A stretch of DNA of 64,000 nt, taken from assembly GCF_000519305.1 (NCBI RefSeq), contig NZ_KI912610.1:653949-717948 (forward strand), written 5' to 3'. The number at the start of each line of letters is the position of its first letter. Position 1 is the stretch's first letter. The position numbers and the translations under genes are program-made. Below, piece by piece: positions 1 through 8,512 of the stretch. Below the pieces are notes generated by a model that was not told the origin of the DNA, searched no databases, and saw only the letters and a list, made by a program, of their open reading frames with translations. This DNA is from Mesorhizobium ciceri WSM4083 (GTDB lineage: Bacteria > Pseudomonadota > Alphaproteobacteria > Rhizobiales > Rhizobiaceae).

Positions 1-1221
1 GTCCTGGACTCCTTCGGCATCGGTGGAGCGGCCGACGCCGACCGCTACGGCGACGCCGGCGCCAACACATTCGCGCACATCGCAGAAGCCTGTGCAGAGG
101 GGCGCGCGGATCGCGAAGGGCTTCGCAGTGGACCGCTGTTTGTCCCCCACATGGCCTCGCTCGGGCTTGGCAAGGCTGCCGAAACCGCGACGGGACTGGG
201 TTTTGCCAGCAGCGGGACGGATCTGCTCACCACTGCCTTCCACGGCGCTGCTCAGGAGGTTTCGAGCGGCAAGGACACGCCGTCGGGCCATTGGGAAATC
301 GCCGGCCTGCCGGTTCGCCTCGACTGGGGCTATTTCCCGGATACGGTTCCCGCCTTTCCGGCCGAACTGACCGAGGCGATGATCCGCGAAGGCAAGGTGC
401 CGGGCATTCTCGGCAATTGCCATGCGCCGGGCACCGAGATCATCGAGCGCTTCGGCGAGGAGCACATCCGGACCGGCAAGCCGATCTGCTACACGTCGGT
501 CGACTCGGTCCTGCAAATCGCCGCGCATGAAGTTCATTTCGGCCTCGATCGGCTTTATGAATTCTGCCAGGTGGTGCGCAGGCTGGTTGACCCGCTGAGG
601 ATCGGACGGGTGATCGCGCGACCGTTCGTCGGCGAAACCACCGCCACTTTCGAGCGGACATACAACCGTCATGACTACGCCGTGCCCCCGCCGGAACCGA
701 CCCTGCTCGACCGGCTGACGGCGCGTGGCAGCCGTGTCATCACCGTCGGCAAGATCGGCGACATCTTCGCCCATCGCGGAATTTCGCAAGTGCGCAAGGC
801 GGCAGGCAATATGGCGATGTTCGACGAGGCCCTGGGTGCGATGGATGATACCGGCGACGGTGATCTCGTCTTCGCCAATTTCGTCGACTTCGACACCGAA
901 TTCGGTCACCGCCGCGATGTCGCGGGCTATGCTGCAGCGCTCGAGGCCTTCGACCTGCGGCTGCCGGAGGCATTTGCGAGGCTGCGGCAGGGCGATCTTC
1001 TCATCCTGACGGCCGACCACGGCAACGACCCTACCTGGGGCGGGACCGATCACACGCGCGAGCGCATTCCGGTGATCGGCACTGGACCGGGTCTCAAGGG
1101 CGGCGACATCGGACTGAGAACGACATTCGCCGACATCGGCGAGACCGTGGCCGAGCATCTCGGGCTGGCGCCCGGACGCTACGGCGCTTCTTTCTATACG
1201 GCGATCGGCGGTCATGCCTGA
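1..1221 (+). CDS. deoB: phosphopentomutase, 5' end outside the window
   Basis: Interconverts ribose/deoxyribose 1-phosphate and 5-phosphate in cytosolic nucleoside salvage. The frame is open from base 1 (reading VLDSFGIGGAADADRYGD), so the start codon lies upstream; the ATG at 151 is internal. The first visible residues match the conserved metal-binding N-terminus of DeoB (DSFGIGGAADA). The C-terminal half carries DFDTEFGHRRD and TADHGNDPTWGGTDHTRE, the metal-ligand motifs of this alkaline-phosphatase-superfamily enzyme. About 406 codons are visible, nearly the whole protein. The stop overlaps the mutM start by 8 bases, which suggests co-transcription. Confidence 0.95.
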   Translation, partial: VLDSFGIGGAADADRYGDAGANTFAHIAEACAEGRADREGLRSGPLFVPHMASLGLGKAAETATGLGFASSGTDLLTTAFHGAAQEVSSGKDTPSGHWEIAGLPVRLDWGYFPDTVPAFPAELTEAMIREGKVPGILGNCHAPGTEIIERFGEEHIRTGKPICYTSVDSVLQIAAHEVHFGLDRLYEFCQVVRRLVDPLRIGRVIARPFVGETTATFERTYNRHDYAVPPPEPTLLDRLTARGSRVITVGKIGDIFAHRGISQVRKAAGNMAMFDEALGAMDDTGDGDLVFANFVDFDTEFGHRRDVAGYAAALEAFDLRLPEAFARLRQGDLLILTADHGNDPTWGGTDHTRERIPVIGTGPGLKGGDIGLRTTFADIGETVAEHLGLAPGRYGASFYTAIGGHA

Positions 1222-2101
1222 ATTGCCGGAGGTCGAAACCGTCCGGCGCGGACTTCAGCCGGTTCTGGAAGGCGCCACCATCGCCCGCGTCGAGGCGCGC
1301 CGACCGGATCTGCGCTTTCCATTTCCGGAAAAATTCGCGCAGCGACTGACCGGCAAGACGATCACGGCACTCGGCCGCCGGGCCAAGTACCTGACGATGG
1401 ACATGGAAGGCGGCCCCGTGCTGATCTGCCATCTCGGCATGTCGGGCTCATTCCGCATCGAGACGGCCGATGGCAGCGACATGCCCGGCATCTTCCGGCA
1501 CGACCGCTCGAAGAGCTCCAATCACGACCACGTCGTCTTCCATGTCGTGTCTCCGGCAGGCGCCCGATCCCGCGTGATCTTCAATGATCCGCGCCGCTTC
1601 GGCTTCATGTTGTTTGCCGAAGGGCCGGACGTTCATCCAATGCTGGCTGGACTTGGCGTCGAGCCTACGGGCAACACATTGGACGGTGCGCTGCTTGCCT
1701 CGTTGATGAAGGGGCGACGATCACCGCTGAAGGCAGCGCTCCTCGACCAGAGGCTGATCGCCGGGCTCGGCAACATCTATGTGTCGGAGGCGCTGTGGCG
1801 CGCCGGCCTGTCGCCGCTGCGCGAGGCGGGCACGATCGCCAGGCCCGGAAAGAAAGCCCAGGCCCAAAGCGAACACCTCGCGCAAGCCATTCGTTCGGTG
1901 ATATCGGATGCGATCGCAGCCGGCGGTTCCTCACTGCGGGACTATATGCAGACCGATGGGTCGCTGGGCTATTTCCAGCACGCCTTCGCCGTCTACGACC
2001 GCGAAGGCGAGGCCTGCTCCAAGCCCAGCTGCGGCGGCCACATCGAACGTGTCGTGCAGAGCGGCCGATCGACCTTTTATTGCCGGACGTGTCAGCGATG
2101 A
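1214..2101 (+). CDS. mutM: formamidopyrimidine-DNA glycosylase (Fpg/MutM)
   Basis: Bifunctional glycosylase/AP lyase that removes 8-oxoguanine and ring-opened purines from DNA. The protein begins MPELPEVETVRRGL: after Met removal Pro2 is the Schiff-base nucleophile and Glu3 is catalytic. A conserved Lys sits in RRAKYLTM, an H2TH region around LLDQRLIAGLGNIYVSEAL, and a C-terminal zinc finger with CSKPSC and CRTC completes the fold. Its 295 residues are slightly longer than the E. coli enzyme. The ATG overlaps the end of deoB. A two-hairpin interspersed repeat follows directly after the stop. Confidence 0.97.
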   Translation: MPELPEVETVRRGLQPVLEGATIARVEARRPDLRFPFPEKFAQRLTGKTITALGRRAKYLTMDMEGGPVLICHLGMSGSFRIETADGSDMPGIFRHDRSKSSNHDHVVFHVVSPAGARSRVIFNDPRRFGFMLFAEGPDVHPMLAGLGVEPTGNTLDGALLASLMKGRRSPLKAALLDQRLIAGLGNIYVSEALWRAGLSPLREAGTIARPGKKAQAQSEHLAQAIRSVISDAIAAGGSSLRDYMQTDGSLGYFQHAFAVYDREGEACSKPSCGGHIERVVQSGRSTFYCRTCQR

Positions 2102-2104
2102 GTT

Positions 2105-2203
2105 AGAGCAATTCCAAGTGTGAAACTGTTTTCCATTCGGAATTGCGTCAAGACAGGGAGATGGAGCGGTTCTGCGTTTGCGTGAAACGATGAACCGCTC
2201 CAG
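2105..2203 (+). repeat. interspersed palindromic repeat, family A, copy 1
   Basis: Two consecutive inverted repeats: GCAATTCC (2108-2115) with GGAATTGC (2139-2146), then GGAGCGGTTC (2163-2172) with GAACCGCTCC (2192-2201). The same two-hairpin design and near-identical sequence recur at 63555-63682, and the first half recurs inverted at 29787-29840. It lies between mutM and the enoyl-CoA hydratase gene, outside coding sequence. Confidence 0.8.
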
Positions 2204-2229
2204 ACGAGCGTGAGCAAGGAGAAGCAGCC

Positions 2230-3003
2230 ATGACCTATGAGACGATCATCACCGAGACGCACGGCAAGGTCGGGCTGATCACGCTGAACAGGCCGCAGGC
2301 GCTCAACGCGCTGAACTCCCAGATCCTGACCGAACTGGTGGCGGCCGTGAACGGTTTCAGCGCCGATGCCGGTATCGGCGCCATGGTCATCACCGGTTCT
2401 GAAAAGGCTTTCGCCGCCGGCGCCGATATCAAGGAGATGCAGTCCATCTCCTACGCGGACGCCTACGCCCAAGACTTCTTCGTCGGCTGGGAGGAACTGA
2501 CGCGGGCACGAAAGCCTATTATCGCGGCGGTGGCGGGCTATGCACTCGGCGGCGGCTGCGAGCTGGCGATGATGTGCGATTTCATCATCGCCGCCGACAC
2601 GGCCAAGTTCGGCCAGCCAGAGATCACCCTCGGCGTCATTCCAGGCATGGGCGGGTCACAAAGGCTGACCCGCTTCGTCGGCAAGTCGAAGGCGATGGAC
2701 ATGTGCCTGACCGGGCGGATGATGGATGCCGCCGAGGCCGAGCGTTCTGGCCTGGTGTCGCGGGTCGTGCCCGCCGGCGAACTTGTCGAGGAGGCGCTGA
2801 AGGCCGCGGCCAAGATCGCCGCATTCTCGCTACCATCGGTGATGATGGCAAAGGAGGCTGTCAACCGCGCCTTCGAGACGACGCTTTCCGAAGGGTTGCG
2901 GTTCGAGCGCCGGCTGTTTCACTCGCTGTTTGCATTGGACGATCAGAAGGAAGGCATGGCGGCCTTTGCCGAGAAGCGGAAGCCGAATTTCACCAACCGC
3001 TGA
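2230..3003 (+). CDS. enoyl-CoA hydratase (crotonase family)
   Basis: Predicted to hydrate trans-2-enoyl-CoA in beta-oxidation. The 257-residue protein is a single crotonase domain. LNRPQALNALN near residues 19-29 and the oxyanion-hole region AAGADIKEM (62-70) are present. The two catalytic glutamates appear as Glu111 (GGGCELAMMCDF) and Glu131 (GQPEITLGVIPGMGG), 20 residues apart as in true hydratases, so hydratase is favoured over an isomerase-only paralogue. The ATG follows a strong AAGGAGAAG ribosome-binding site. The gene stands alone between a repeat and the rpsT promoter; its acyl-chain preference cannot be read from sequence. Confidence 0.9.
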   Translation: MTYETIITETHGKVGLITLNRPQALNALNSQILTELVAAVNGFSADAGIGAMVITGSEKAFAAGADIKEMQSISYADAYAQDFFVGWEELTRARKPIIAAVAGYALGGGCELAMMCDFIIAADTAKFGQPEITLGVIPGMGGSQRLTRFVGKSKAMDMCLTGRMMDAAEAERSGLVSRVVPAGELVEEALKAAAKIAAFSLPSVMMAKEAVNRAFETTLSEGLRFERRLFHSLFALDDQKEGMAAFAEKRKPNFTNR

Positions 3004-3064
3004 CGCCAATCCCTTGGCTGCGAAGAAGATGACTGTTGGCCGCCAAAAAGAAGACCAGGCAGCG

Positions 3065-3093
3065 TTGACGCGCCGGAAAAGCTGAACTATAAG
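3065..3093 (+). promoter_or_regulatory. sigma70-type promoter of rpsT
   Basis: TTGACG at 3065-3070 and TATAAG at 3088-3093 are separated by exactly 17 bases, an excellent housekeeping promoter match. It lies about 90 bases upstream of the rpsT ATG. Confidence 0.65.
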
Positions 3094-3185
3094 CCGCACC
3101 AACCGAGGCGGCCCCGTGGCTGCCCGTTTGTTTTTTGCGCCCTGCGGCATCCCGCATGCGCCGACCAGATCAGAAGAGAGGCATC

Positions 3186-3452
3186 ATGGCCAATACATCC
3201 TCGGCCAAAAAGGCAACGCGCAAGATCGTCCGCCGCGCAGCGGTCAACAAGAATCGCCGCTCGCGCGTCCGCACCTATATCCGCCAGGTCGAAGAGGCGC
3301 TTGCCTCCGGTGACAAGGCTGCCGCACAGGCTGCCTTCAAGATCGCGGAGCCGGAATTGATGCGTGCCGCGACCAAGGGCGTGATCCACAAAAACACGGC
3401 GTCCCGCAAGGTGTCGCGACTGGCTCAGCGGGTCAAGGTACTGTCGGCCTGA
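3186..3452 (+). CDS. rpsT: 30S ribosomal protein S20
   Basis: Primary 16S rRNA-binding protein of the small subunit body. The 88-residue, Lys/Arg/Ala-rich helical protein begins MANTSSAKKATRKIVRR and ends with SRLAQRVKVLSA, typical of S20. A longer in-frame start at 3135 is rejected: the ATG at 3186 gives the family's standard N-terminus and follows a GAAGAGAGG ribosome-binding site. It is monocistronic, with its own upstream promoter and a downstream intrinsic terminator, and directly precedes the dnaA region. Confidence 0.97.
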   Translation: MANTSSAKKATRKIVRRAAVNKNRRSRVRTYIRQVEEALASGDKAAAQAAFKIAEPELMRAATKGVIHKNTASRKVSRLAQRVKVLSA

Positions 3453-3480
3453 CATTACTTGCCTAGACTGACGTTCTTGG

Positions 3481-3507
3481 AACCCGGCCGTTTGTGCCGG
3501 GTTTTTT
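3481..3507 (+). terminator. rho-independent terminator of rpsT
   Basis: AACCCGGC (3481-3488) pairs perfectly with GCCGGGTT (3496-3503) across a 7-base loop, and the transcript continues in a run of six T. It lies 28 bases after the rpsT stop. Confidence 0.85.
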
Positions 3508-4305
3508 CGTTTGCCGGCAAGCACTTAAAAAGAATGTCCGGAAACGCCGTCTTATGCGGGATTTCACATTTAGGAATAGTTTGCCGGCATATGCGTGCGT
3601 GCTGTTGATCGGCATGCTTGAAACGGCCGACCTAAAGATTCTTAACTGTCAGAAATAGATTATATTTTTCAGACACTTACGGATGGTGATCCACAGCTTG
3701 TCCACACCGGTCGGACCCGATCGGGGACAAGTCGCTGTCAAGCGAATTATTTCAGAATATTTCTCTCGGCGTCCGGTTTTTCATATTCGCCGGAAAAGGG
3801 TTTGAATCACAATGGCTTTGTTAAAATGTGCCGTTGCGGCACGCCACTCGAACCCACCTCCAGTAACCAGATTCCTTAAAAATCCGTTAGACGTGGCCTT
3901 GCCCTATCCACAGCGATTTCGGTAGTGTCGATCTATCGAAAGGGACGGGCTCTGGCCCTTAACCCAAGCCTGAATCGGCCAGCTCAAATTGGCGGGATTT
4001 GCAACGCGGATCAAGTCCGCGGACGGGTTTGGTTTGTCTTTTTCGATACGGTAGGGGACTGGCGTAACTAGACATGGCAGGTAGACGGCGCGCCGGCGCT
4101 CTTTTCGCCGGACGGTGTTGTATTGCCCTGACATACCCAACGCGGACTGGCTTCCATGGGCCGGCACCGGTTCCCACGGATAATGGGCGACGTTCATCTG
4201 CCGGCGGCGGCAGCGGACATCGTGGCAAAGACTTAGGTCGCCGGAACCGGGTGCAGGAGGCGCATCCCCGGTGGAAAACAGGTACGGAAGGACAAGGAAA
4301 AGATC
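3508..4305 (+). other. dnaA upstream region with DnaA-box-like and CcrM sites
   Basis: An 800-base stretch without a credible gene. It is AT-rich around 3636-3680 and 3740-3835, unlike the GC-rich surroundings. Three single-mismatch copies of the DnaA box TTATCCACA are visible: TGATCCACA (3687-3695), TTGTCCACA (3698-3706) and CTATCCACA (3904-3912). Three GANTC sites, the target of the alphaproteobacterial CcrM methylase, lie at 3637, 3804 and 3972. This fits DnaA-controlled transcription of dnaA. A replication origin is possible but unproven, because in several rhizobia oriC lies near hemE instead. Confidence 0.5.
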
Positions 4306-5853
4306 ATGCAGAGCGGCATCGAAAGGGAGCTTACGGGCGACCTCCCATTTCCTGGAACTTTGATCGGAGCAAACGACATGGCGGTGTCCAGCGACGCGGA
4401 ACAGAAATTCGACAGGGTCAAGACCCAGTTGAAGGCGCGCCTGGGAACCGAAGTCTATTCGAGCTGGTTTGGCCGCATGAAGGTCGCCGAGGCTTCCAAG
4501 GGCATTGTCCGCATCTCGGTGCCTACCGCCTTCCTGCGCTCATGGATCAACGGCCACTATCTCGACCTCATCTCCGAGTTGTGGAAGCAGGAGGATCCCG
4601 ATCTTCTCAAGATCGACATCGTCGTGCGCACGGCAACCCGTCAGGGACGCGCCCAGGCCGAGCCAGAGGTAACGCCAGCACGCAGCAAGGTGACACGGCA
4701 GACGCAGACGGCGCTTGCCGCCGGCACAGTCAGCCCCAGCCGGGTGGAGCGCGCATCGGCTCCGCGTCCGGGCACACCGATCGAGAGCGAATTCCGCCAC
4801 AACGTTCTGGGGTCACCGCTCGATCCGCGCTACACGTTCGGCTCTTTCATCGAGGGACCGTCGAACCGGGTGGCCTTCGCCGCCGCCAAGGCAGTGGCGG
4901 AATCGCAATCGAGCGCGGTGCGCTTCAATCCGCTCTTCCTTCACGCAACCGTCGGGCTCGGCAAGACCCATTTGCTGCAGGCCATCGCCGCGGAATCGCT
5001 GAAGCAGAACCCCAAGTCGCGCGTCGTCTATCTCACGGCCGAGTATTTCATGTGGCGCTTTGCCACCGCGATCCGCGACAACAACGCGCTGACGCTCAAG
5101 GAGCAGTTGCGCGACATCGACCTGCTCATCATCGACGACATGCAGTTCCTGCAGGGCAAGTCGATCCAGCATGAATTCTGCCACCTCATCAACATGCTGC
5201 TCGACAGCGCCAAGCAGGTCGTCGTCGCTGCCGACCGGCCGCCATCGGAACTTGAATCGCTCGAACCGCGGGTCCGTTCGCGCCTCAATGGCGGTGTCGC
5301 GCTTGAAATGTCGGCGCCCGATTTCGCCATGCGCCTCGGCATGCTCAAATTGCGCCTTGCCACGGCCAGGAGCGACGACGCATCGCTCGACATTTCGGAG
5401 GAGATCCTCAATCACGTCGCCCGCACCGTGACCGGCAGCGGACGCGAGCTGGAAGGCGCCTTCAATCAGCTTTTGTTCCGTCAATCCTTCGAGCCGCAGA
5501 TCACCATCGACCGGATCGACGAAATCCTCGGCCACATCTATCGCACCGGCGAGCCGAAGCGTGTCCGTATCGAGGACATCCAGCGCATTGTGGCGCGTCA
5601 CTACAATGTGTCGAAGACCGAATTGCTGTCCAACCGGCGCACGCGCACCATCGTCAAGCCGCGGCAGGTCGCCATGTACCTGTCGAAGGTGATGACGCCG
5701 CGCTCGCTACCCGAGATCGGACGGCGTTTCGGCGGCCGTGATCACACCACGGTGCTGCATGCCGTGCGCAAGATCGAGGACCTTTCCGGCAACGACAACA
5801 CGCTGGCGCAGGAACTTGAGCTTCTGCGGCGGCTGATCAACGACCAGGCCTGA
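4306..5853 (+). CDS. dnaA: chromosomal replication initiator protein DnaA
   Basis: AAA+ ATPase that binds DnaA boxes and opens the origin. Domain I spans about residues 30-115, followed by a variable linker. The AAA+ domain starts near DPRYTFGSFIEGPSNRVAF and carries Walker A VGLGKTH and Walker B LLIIDDMQFLQGK. The C-terminal DNA-binding domain includes the signature GRRFGGRDHTTVLHAVRKIE. The P-loop is preceded by HAT rather than the usual GG, a conservative local variation. From ATG 4306 the protein has 515 residues; ATG 4378 (MAVSSDAEQ) is an alternative start, and both have weak ribosome-binding sites. dnaN follows after 281 bases. Confidence 0.97.
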   Translation: MQSGIERELTGDLPFPGTLIGANDMAVSSDAEQKFDRVKTQLKARLGTEVYSSWFGRMKVAEASKGIVRISVPTAFLRSWINGHYLDLISELWKQEDPDLLKIDIVVRTATRQGRAQAEPEVTPARSKVTRQTQTALAAGTVSPSRVERASAPRPGTPIESEFRHNVLGSPLDPRYTFGSFIEGPSNRVAFAAAKAVAESQSSAVRFNPLFLHATVGLGKTHLLQAIAAESLKQNPKSRVVYLTAEYFMWRFATAIRDNNALTLKEQLRDIDLLIIDDMQFLQGKSIQHEFCHLINMLLDSAKQVVVAADRPPSELESLEPRVRSRLNGGVALEMSAPDFAMRLGMLKLRLATARSDDASLDISEEILNHVARTVTGSGRELEGAFNQLLFRQSFEPQITIDRIDEILGHIYRTGEPKRVRIEDIQRIVARHYNVSKTELLSNRRTRTIVKPRQVAMYLSKVMTPRSLPEIGRRFGGRDHTTVLHAVRKIEDLSGNDNTLAQELELLRRLINDQA

Positions 5854-6134
5854 CCTTCCGGGAGTGGCCGAACCGAAACAACGTCGGCGCTGGGCCTGGA
5901 TCGGGCTCGTGGCGCCGCCTGGAAGCGATCTGGATTTCGGTTTTACGACACTGGCTCGCGGACTTCGGGCGCGTTATCCCCAGAAAGCCCGCGCAGCCGG
6001 CCTGAACCGGCGGCACGGGCTTGCGTTCGCTGGTTTTTTCCTGTCAGTTTACGCAGATTCTGAGCCTGTTCAGACCTTTCGCGGGACGCCGCTCACTGGT
6101 GACCCGTCATTCATTCAAGCGAGCCTGTTTCGTC

Positions 6135-7253
6135 ATGCGTGTTATCCTGGAACGGTCAAATCTCCTGAAGTCGCTCAACCACGTCCACCGTGTGGTCGAG
6201 CGGCGAAACACCATACCGATCCTGTCCAACGTGCTGCTCGGCGCCGAAGGCGCCAGCCTTGAAATGAAGGCAACCGATCTCGACCTCGAGGTGACCGAAG
6301 CGACGCCCGCCAAGGTGGAGCGCGGCGGGGCGACGACGGTCCCGGCACATCTGCTCTACGACATCGTGCGCAAGCTCGCCGACGGCGCCGAGGTGATGCT
6401 GAAGACGGACGAGGACGGCAACGCCATGACGGTGACGTCTGGCCGCTCGAGCTTCCGCCTTCAGTGCCTGCCGCAATCCGACTTCCCGGAGCTTTCGGCC
6501 GGATCCTTCTCCCATATCTTCCGTCTCGACTCGGTTGCCCTGAAAGGCCTGATCGAGAAAACCCAGTTTGCCATCTCCACCGAGGAGACACGCTATTACC
6601 TGAACGGCATCTACCTGCACACGCATGAGGTCGGCGGCAAGCTGAAGCTGCGCTCGGTGGCGACCGACGGCCACCGCCTGGCGCGCGCCGAGATCGACGC
6701 GCCGGCGGGTTCCGAGGGCATGCCGGGCATCATCATTCCCCGCAAGACGGTGAGCGAACTGCAGAAGCTTGTCGACGATCCGGATGTCGCGGTGACCACC
6801 GAACTGTCGGACACCAAGATCCGCTTCACCATCGGCAGCGTGGTTTTGACCTCGAAGCTGATCGACGGCACCTTCCCCGATTATCAGCGGGTCATTCCGA
6901 CCGGCAACGACAAGAGGCTGATCATTGACCGCCAGAGCTTTGCCGCCGCCGTCGATCGCGTTTCGACCATCTCTTCCGAACGCGGTCGCGCGGTGAAGCT
7001 GTCGATCAGCGAGGGTCAGGTGACGCTTGCGGTCAACAATCCGGATTCAGGTAGCGCCACCGAAGAACTGTCCGCTGACTATTCATCCGATCCGATCGAG
7101 ATCGGCTTCAACGCCAAATACCTGCTCGACGTTGCCGCGCAGCTGACCGGCACGGAGGCCAAGTTCATGCTGGCGGATGCCGGTTCGCCGACGCTGATCC
7201 ACGACATGGCCGACGAGACCGCGCTTTATGTGCTGATGCCGATGCGGGTGTAG
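6135..7253 (+). CDS. dnaN: DNA polymerase III beta sliding clamp
   Basis: Ring-shaped processivity clamp for the replicative polymerase. Starting at ATG 6135 (MRVILERSNLLKSLNHVHRVVERRNTIPIL) gives 372 residues, the standard length; the 38 extra in-frame residues upstream are not clamp-like and are excluded. Three repeated clamp domains of about 120 residues are evident, with TDGHRLA in the middle domain and the C-terminus ALYVLMPMRV, which resembles the protein-binding groove end of other beta clamps. The 281-base gap after dnaA holds no convincing gene and presumably carries a separate promoter. Confidence 0.97.
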   Translation: MRVILERSNLLKSLNHVHRVVERRNTIPILSNVLLGAEGASLEMKATDLDLEVTEATPAKVERGGATTVPAHLLYDIVRKLADGAEVMLKTDEDGNAMTVTSGRSSFRLQCLPQSDFPELSAGSFSHIFRLDSVALKGLIEKTQFAISTEETRYYLNGIYLHTHEVGGKLKLRSVATDGHRLARAEIDAPAGSEGMPGIIIPRKTVSELQKLVDDPDVAVTTELSDTKIRFTIGSVVLTSKLIDGTFPDYQRVIPTGNDKRLIIDRQSFAAAVDRVSTISSERGRAVKLSISEGQVTLAVNNPDSGSATEELSADYSSDPIEIGFNAKYLLDVAAQLTGTEAKFMLADAGSPTLIHDMADETALYVLMPMRV

Positions 7254-7335
7254 CGGCGCGGTGTCAGCACTTCGGTCCTGTCGGGGACCGGCGGCAAGCG
7301 CGATATTTACGGCGACTTCGATAGGCGGATAGCGG

Positions 7336-8481
7336 TTGCCGGTACAGAACCACATAAGTAAGCTAACACTTACTAATTTCCGCAACTATGCGGCGCTGAC
7401 GATCGATCTGGCGCCAGGTGCCGTGGTTTTCTCCGGCGACAACGGCGCCGGCAAGACCAATCTCCTCGAAGCGATCTCCTTTTTGACACCGGGACGTGGC
7501 TTGCGCCGCGCGCCCTACGCTGATGTCGCCCGCGAGGGCGGCGACGGCGGCTTCGCGCTGCATGCCCGGCTCGACGGACCTGATGGCCAGGTTGAGATCG
7601 GAACAGGCATCTCCGGCGGTGACACCGCCGGCGAAGGCGGCAGGCGGGTGCGCATCAACGGCGCTCCGGCACGTTCGGCCGAGGACATGCTGGAATGGCT
7701 GCGCGTGGTGTGGCTGACACCAGCCATGGACGCGTTGTTCACCGGGCCGGCCGCGGACCGCCGGCGCTTTCTCGATCGGCTGGTGCTGGCGATCGATCCC
7801 GGCCACGGGCAACGTGCGATCGACTACGAGAAGGCGATGCGCGGTCGTAACCGACTGCTTACCGAAGGCTCCCGAGACGACCGCTGGTTCGACGCTATCG
7901 AGACGCAGATGGCCGAAACCGGTGTGGCGATCGCCGCCGCGCGGGCCGAGATGGTGCGTCTTCTCGCCGCCATGATCGACAGGCTGCCCGACACAGGACC
8001 GTTTCCGCAGGCCGATATCGGCCTTTCGGGAGACCTGGAAGCCGAAATTGCCGCCGCACCGGCGGTCGATGTCGAGGAACGCTTCCGTCGGACGCTTGCC
8101 GAGGGCCGCGAGCGCGACCGCGCCGCTGGGCGCACGCTCGATGGCCCGCACCGTTCGGATCTGGTGGTTCGACACCGCCCCAAGGCGATGCCGGCCGAGC
8201 TCTGCTCGACAGGCGAGCAAAAGGCGCTGCTGGTCGGCATCGTGCTGTCGCATGCAAGGCTGACCGGCGAAATGTCGGGCATGACGCCGATCCTGCTGCT
8301 CGACGAGATCGCCGCGCATCTCGACAGCCGGCGGCGCGCGGCGCTGTTTTCCATCCTGGAGGAACTGAACTGCCAGGCGTTCATGACAGGAACCGATGCG
8401 GCGCTGTTTTCCAGTCTCCAGGGACGCGCGCAATTCCTGACTGTCGACCATGGGACGGTTGGGCCAACCGAAGACCCCTGA
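7336..8481 (+). CDS. recF: DNA replication and repair protein RecF
   Basis: SMC-like ATPase that helps load RecA at single-strand gaps together with RecO and RecR (recR lies at the other end of this window). The N-terminus HISKLTLTNFRNY and Walker A SGDNGAGKTNLLEAI are classic. The signature STGEQKALLVGIVL and Walker B ILLLDEIAAHLD lie in the C-terminal third. The start is the rare codon TTG at 7336; no ATG occurs between it and the conserved N-terminal strand. Length 381 is normal. The gene follows dnaN by 82 bases. Confidence 0.95.
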   Translation: MPVQNHISKLTLTNFRNYAALTIDLAPGAVVFSGDNGAGKTNLLEAISFLTPGRGLRRAPYADVAREGGDGGFALHARLDGPDGQVEIGTGISGGDTAGEGGRRVRINGAPARSAEDMLEWLRVVWLTPAMDALFTGPAADRRRFLDRLVLAIDPGHGQRAIDYEKAMRGRNRLLTEGSRDDRWFDAIETQMAETGVAIAAARAEMVRLLAAMIDRLPDTGPFPQADIGLSGDLEAEIAAAPAVDVEERFRRTLAEGRERDRAAGRTLDGPHRSDLVVRHRPKAMPAELCSTGEQKALLVGIVLSHARLTGEMSGMTPILLLDEIAAHLDSRRRAALFSILEELNCQAFMTGTDAALFSSLQGRAQFLTVDHGTVGPTEDP

Positions 8482-8512
8482 CAAGGTTTTTCCGTCCCTG
8501 TATGATCAGGCA

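Noticed and set aside
4074..5174. 366-codon open frame on the + strand overlapping dnaA
   Set aside because: It runs through dnaA in another frame, is rich in Arg/Gly/His as GC-rich shadow frames are, and has no recognisable domain.
5864..6262. 132-codon open frame between dnaA and dnaN
   Set aside because: It runs into dnaN in another frame and has an Arg/Pro-rich composition without family resemblance; the gap is better read as the dnaN promoter region.
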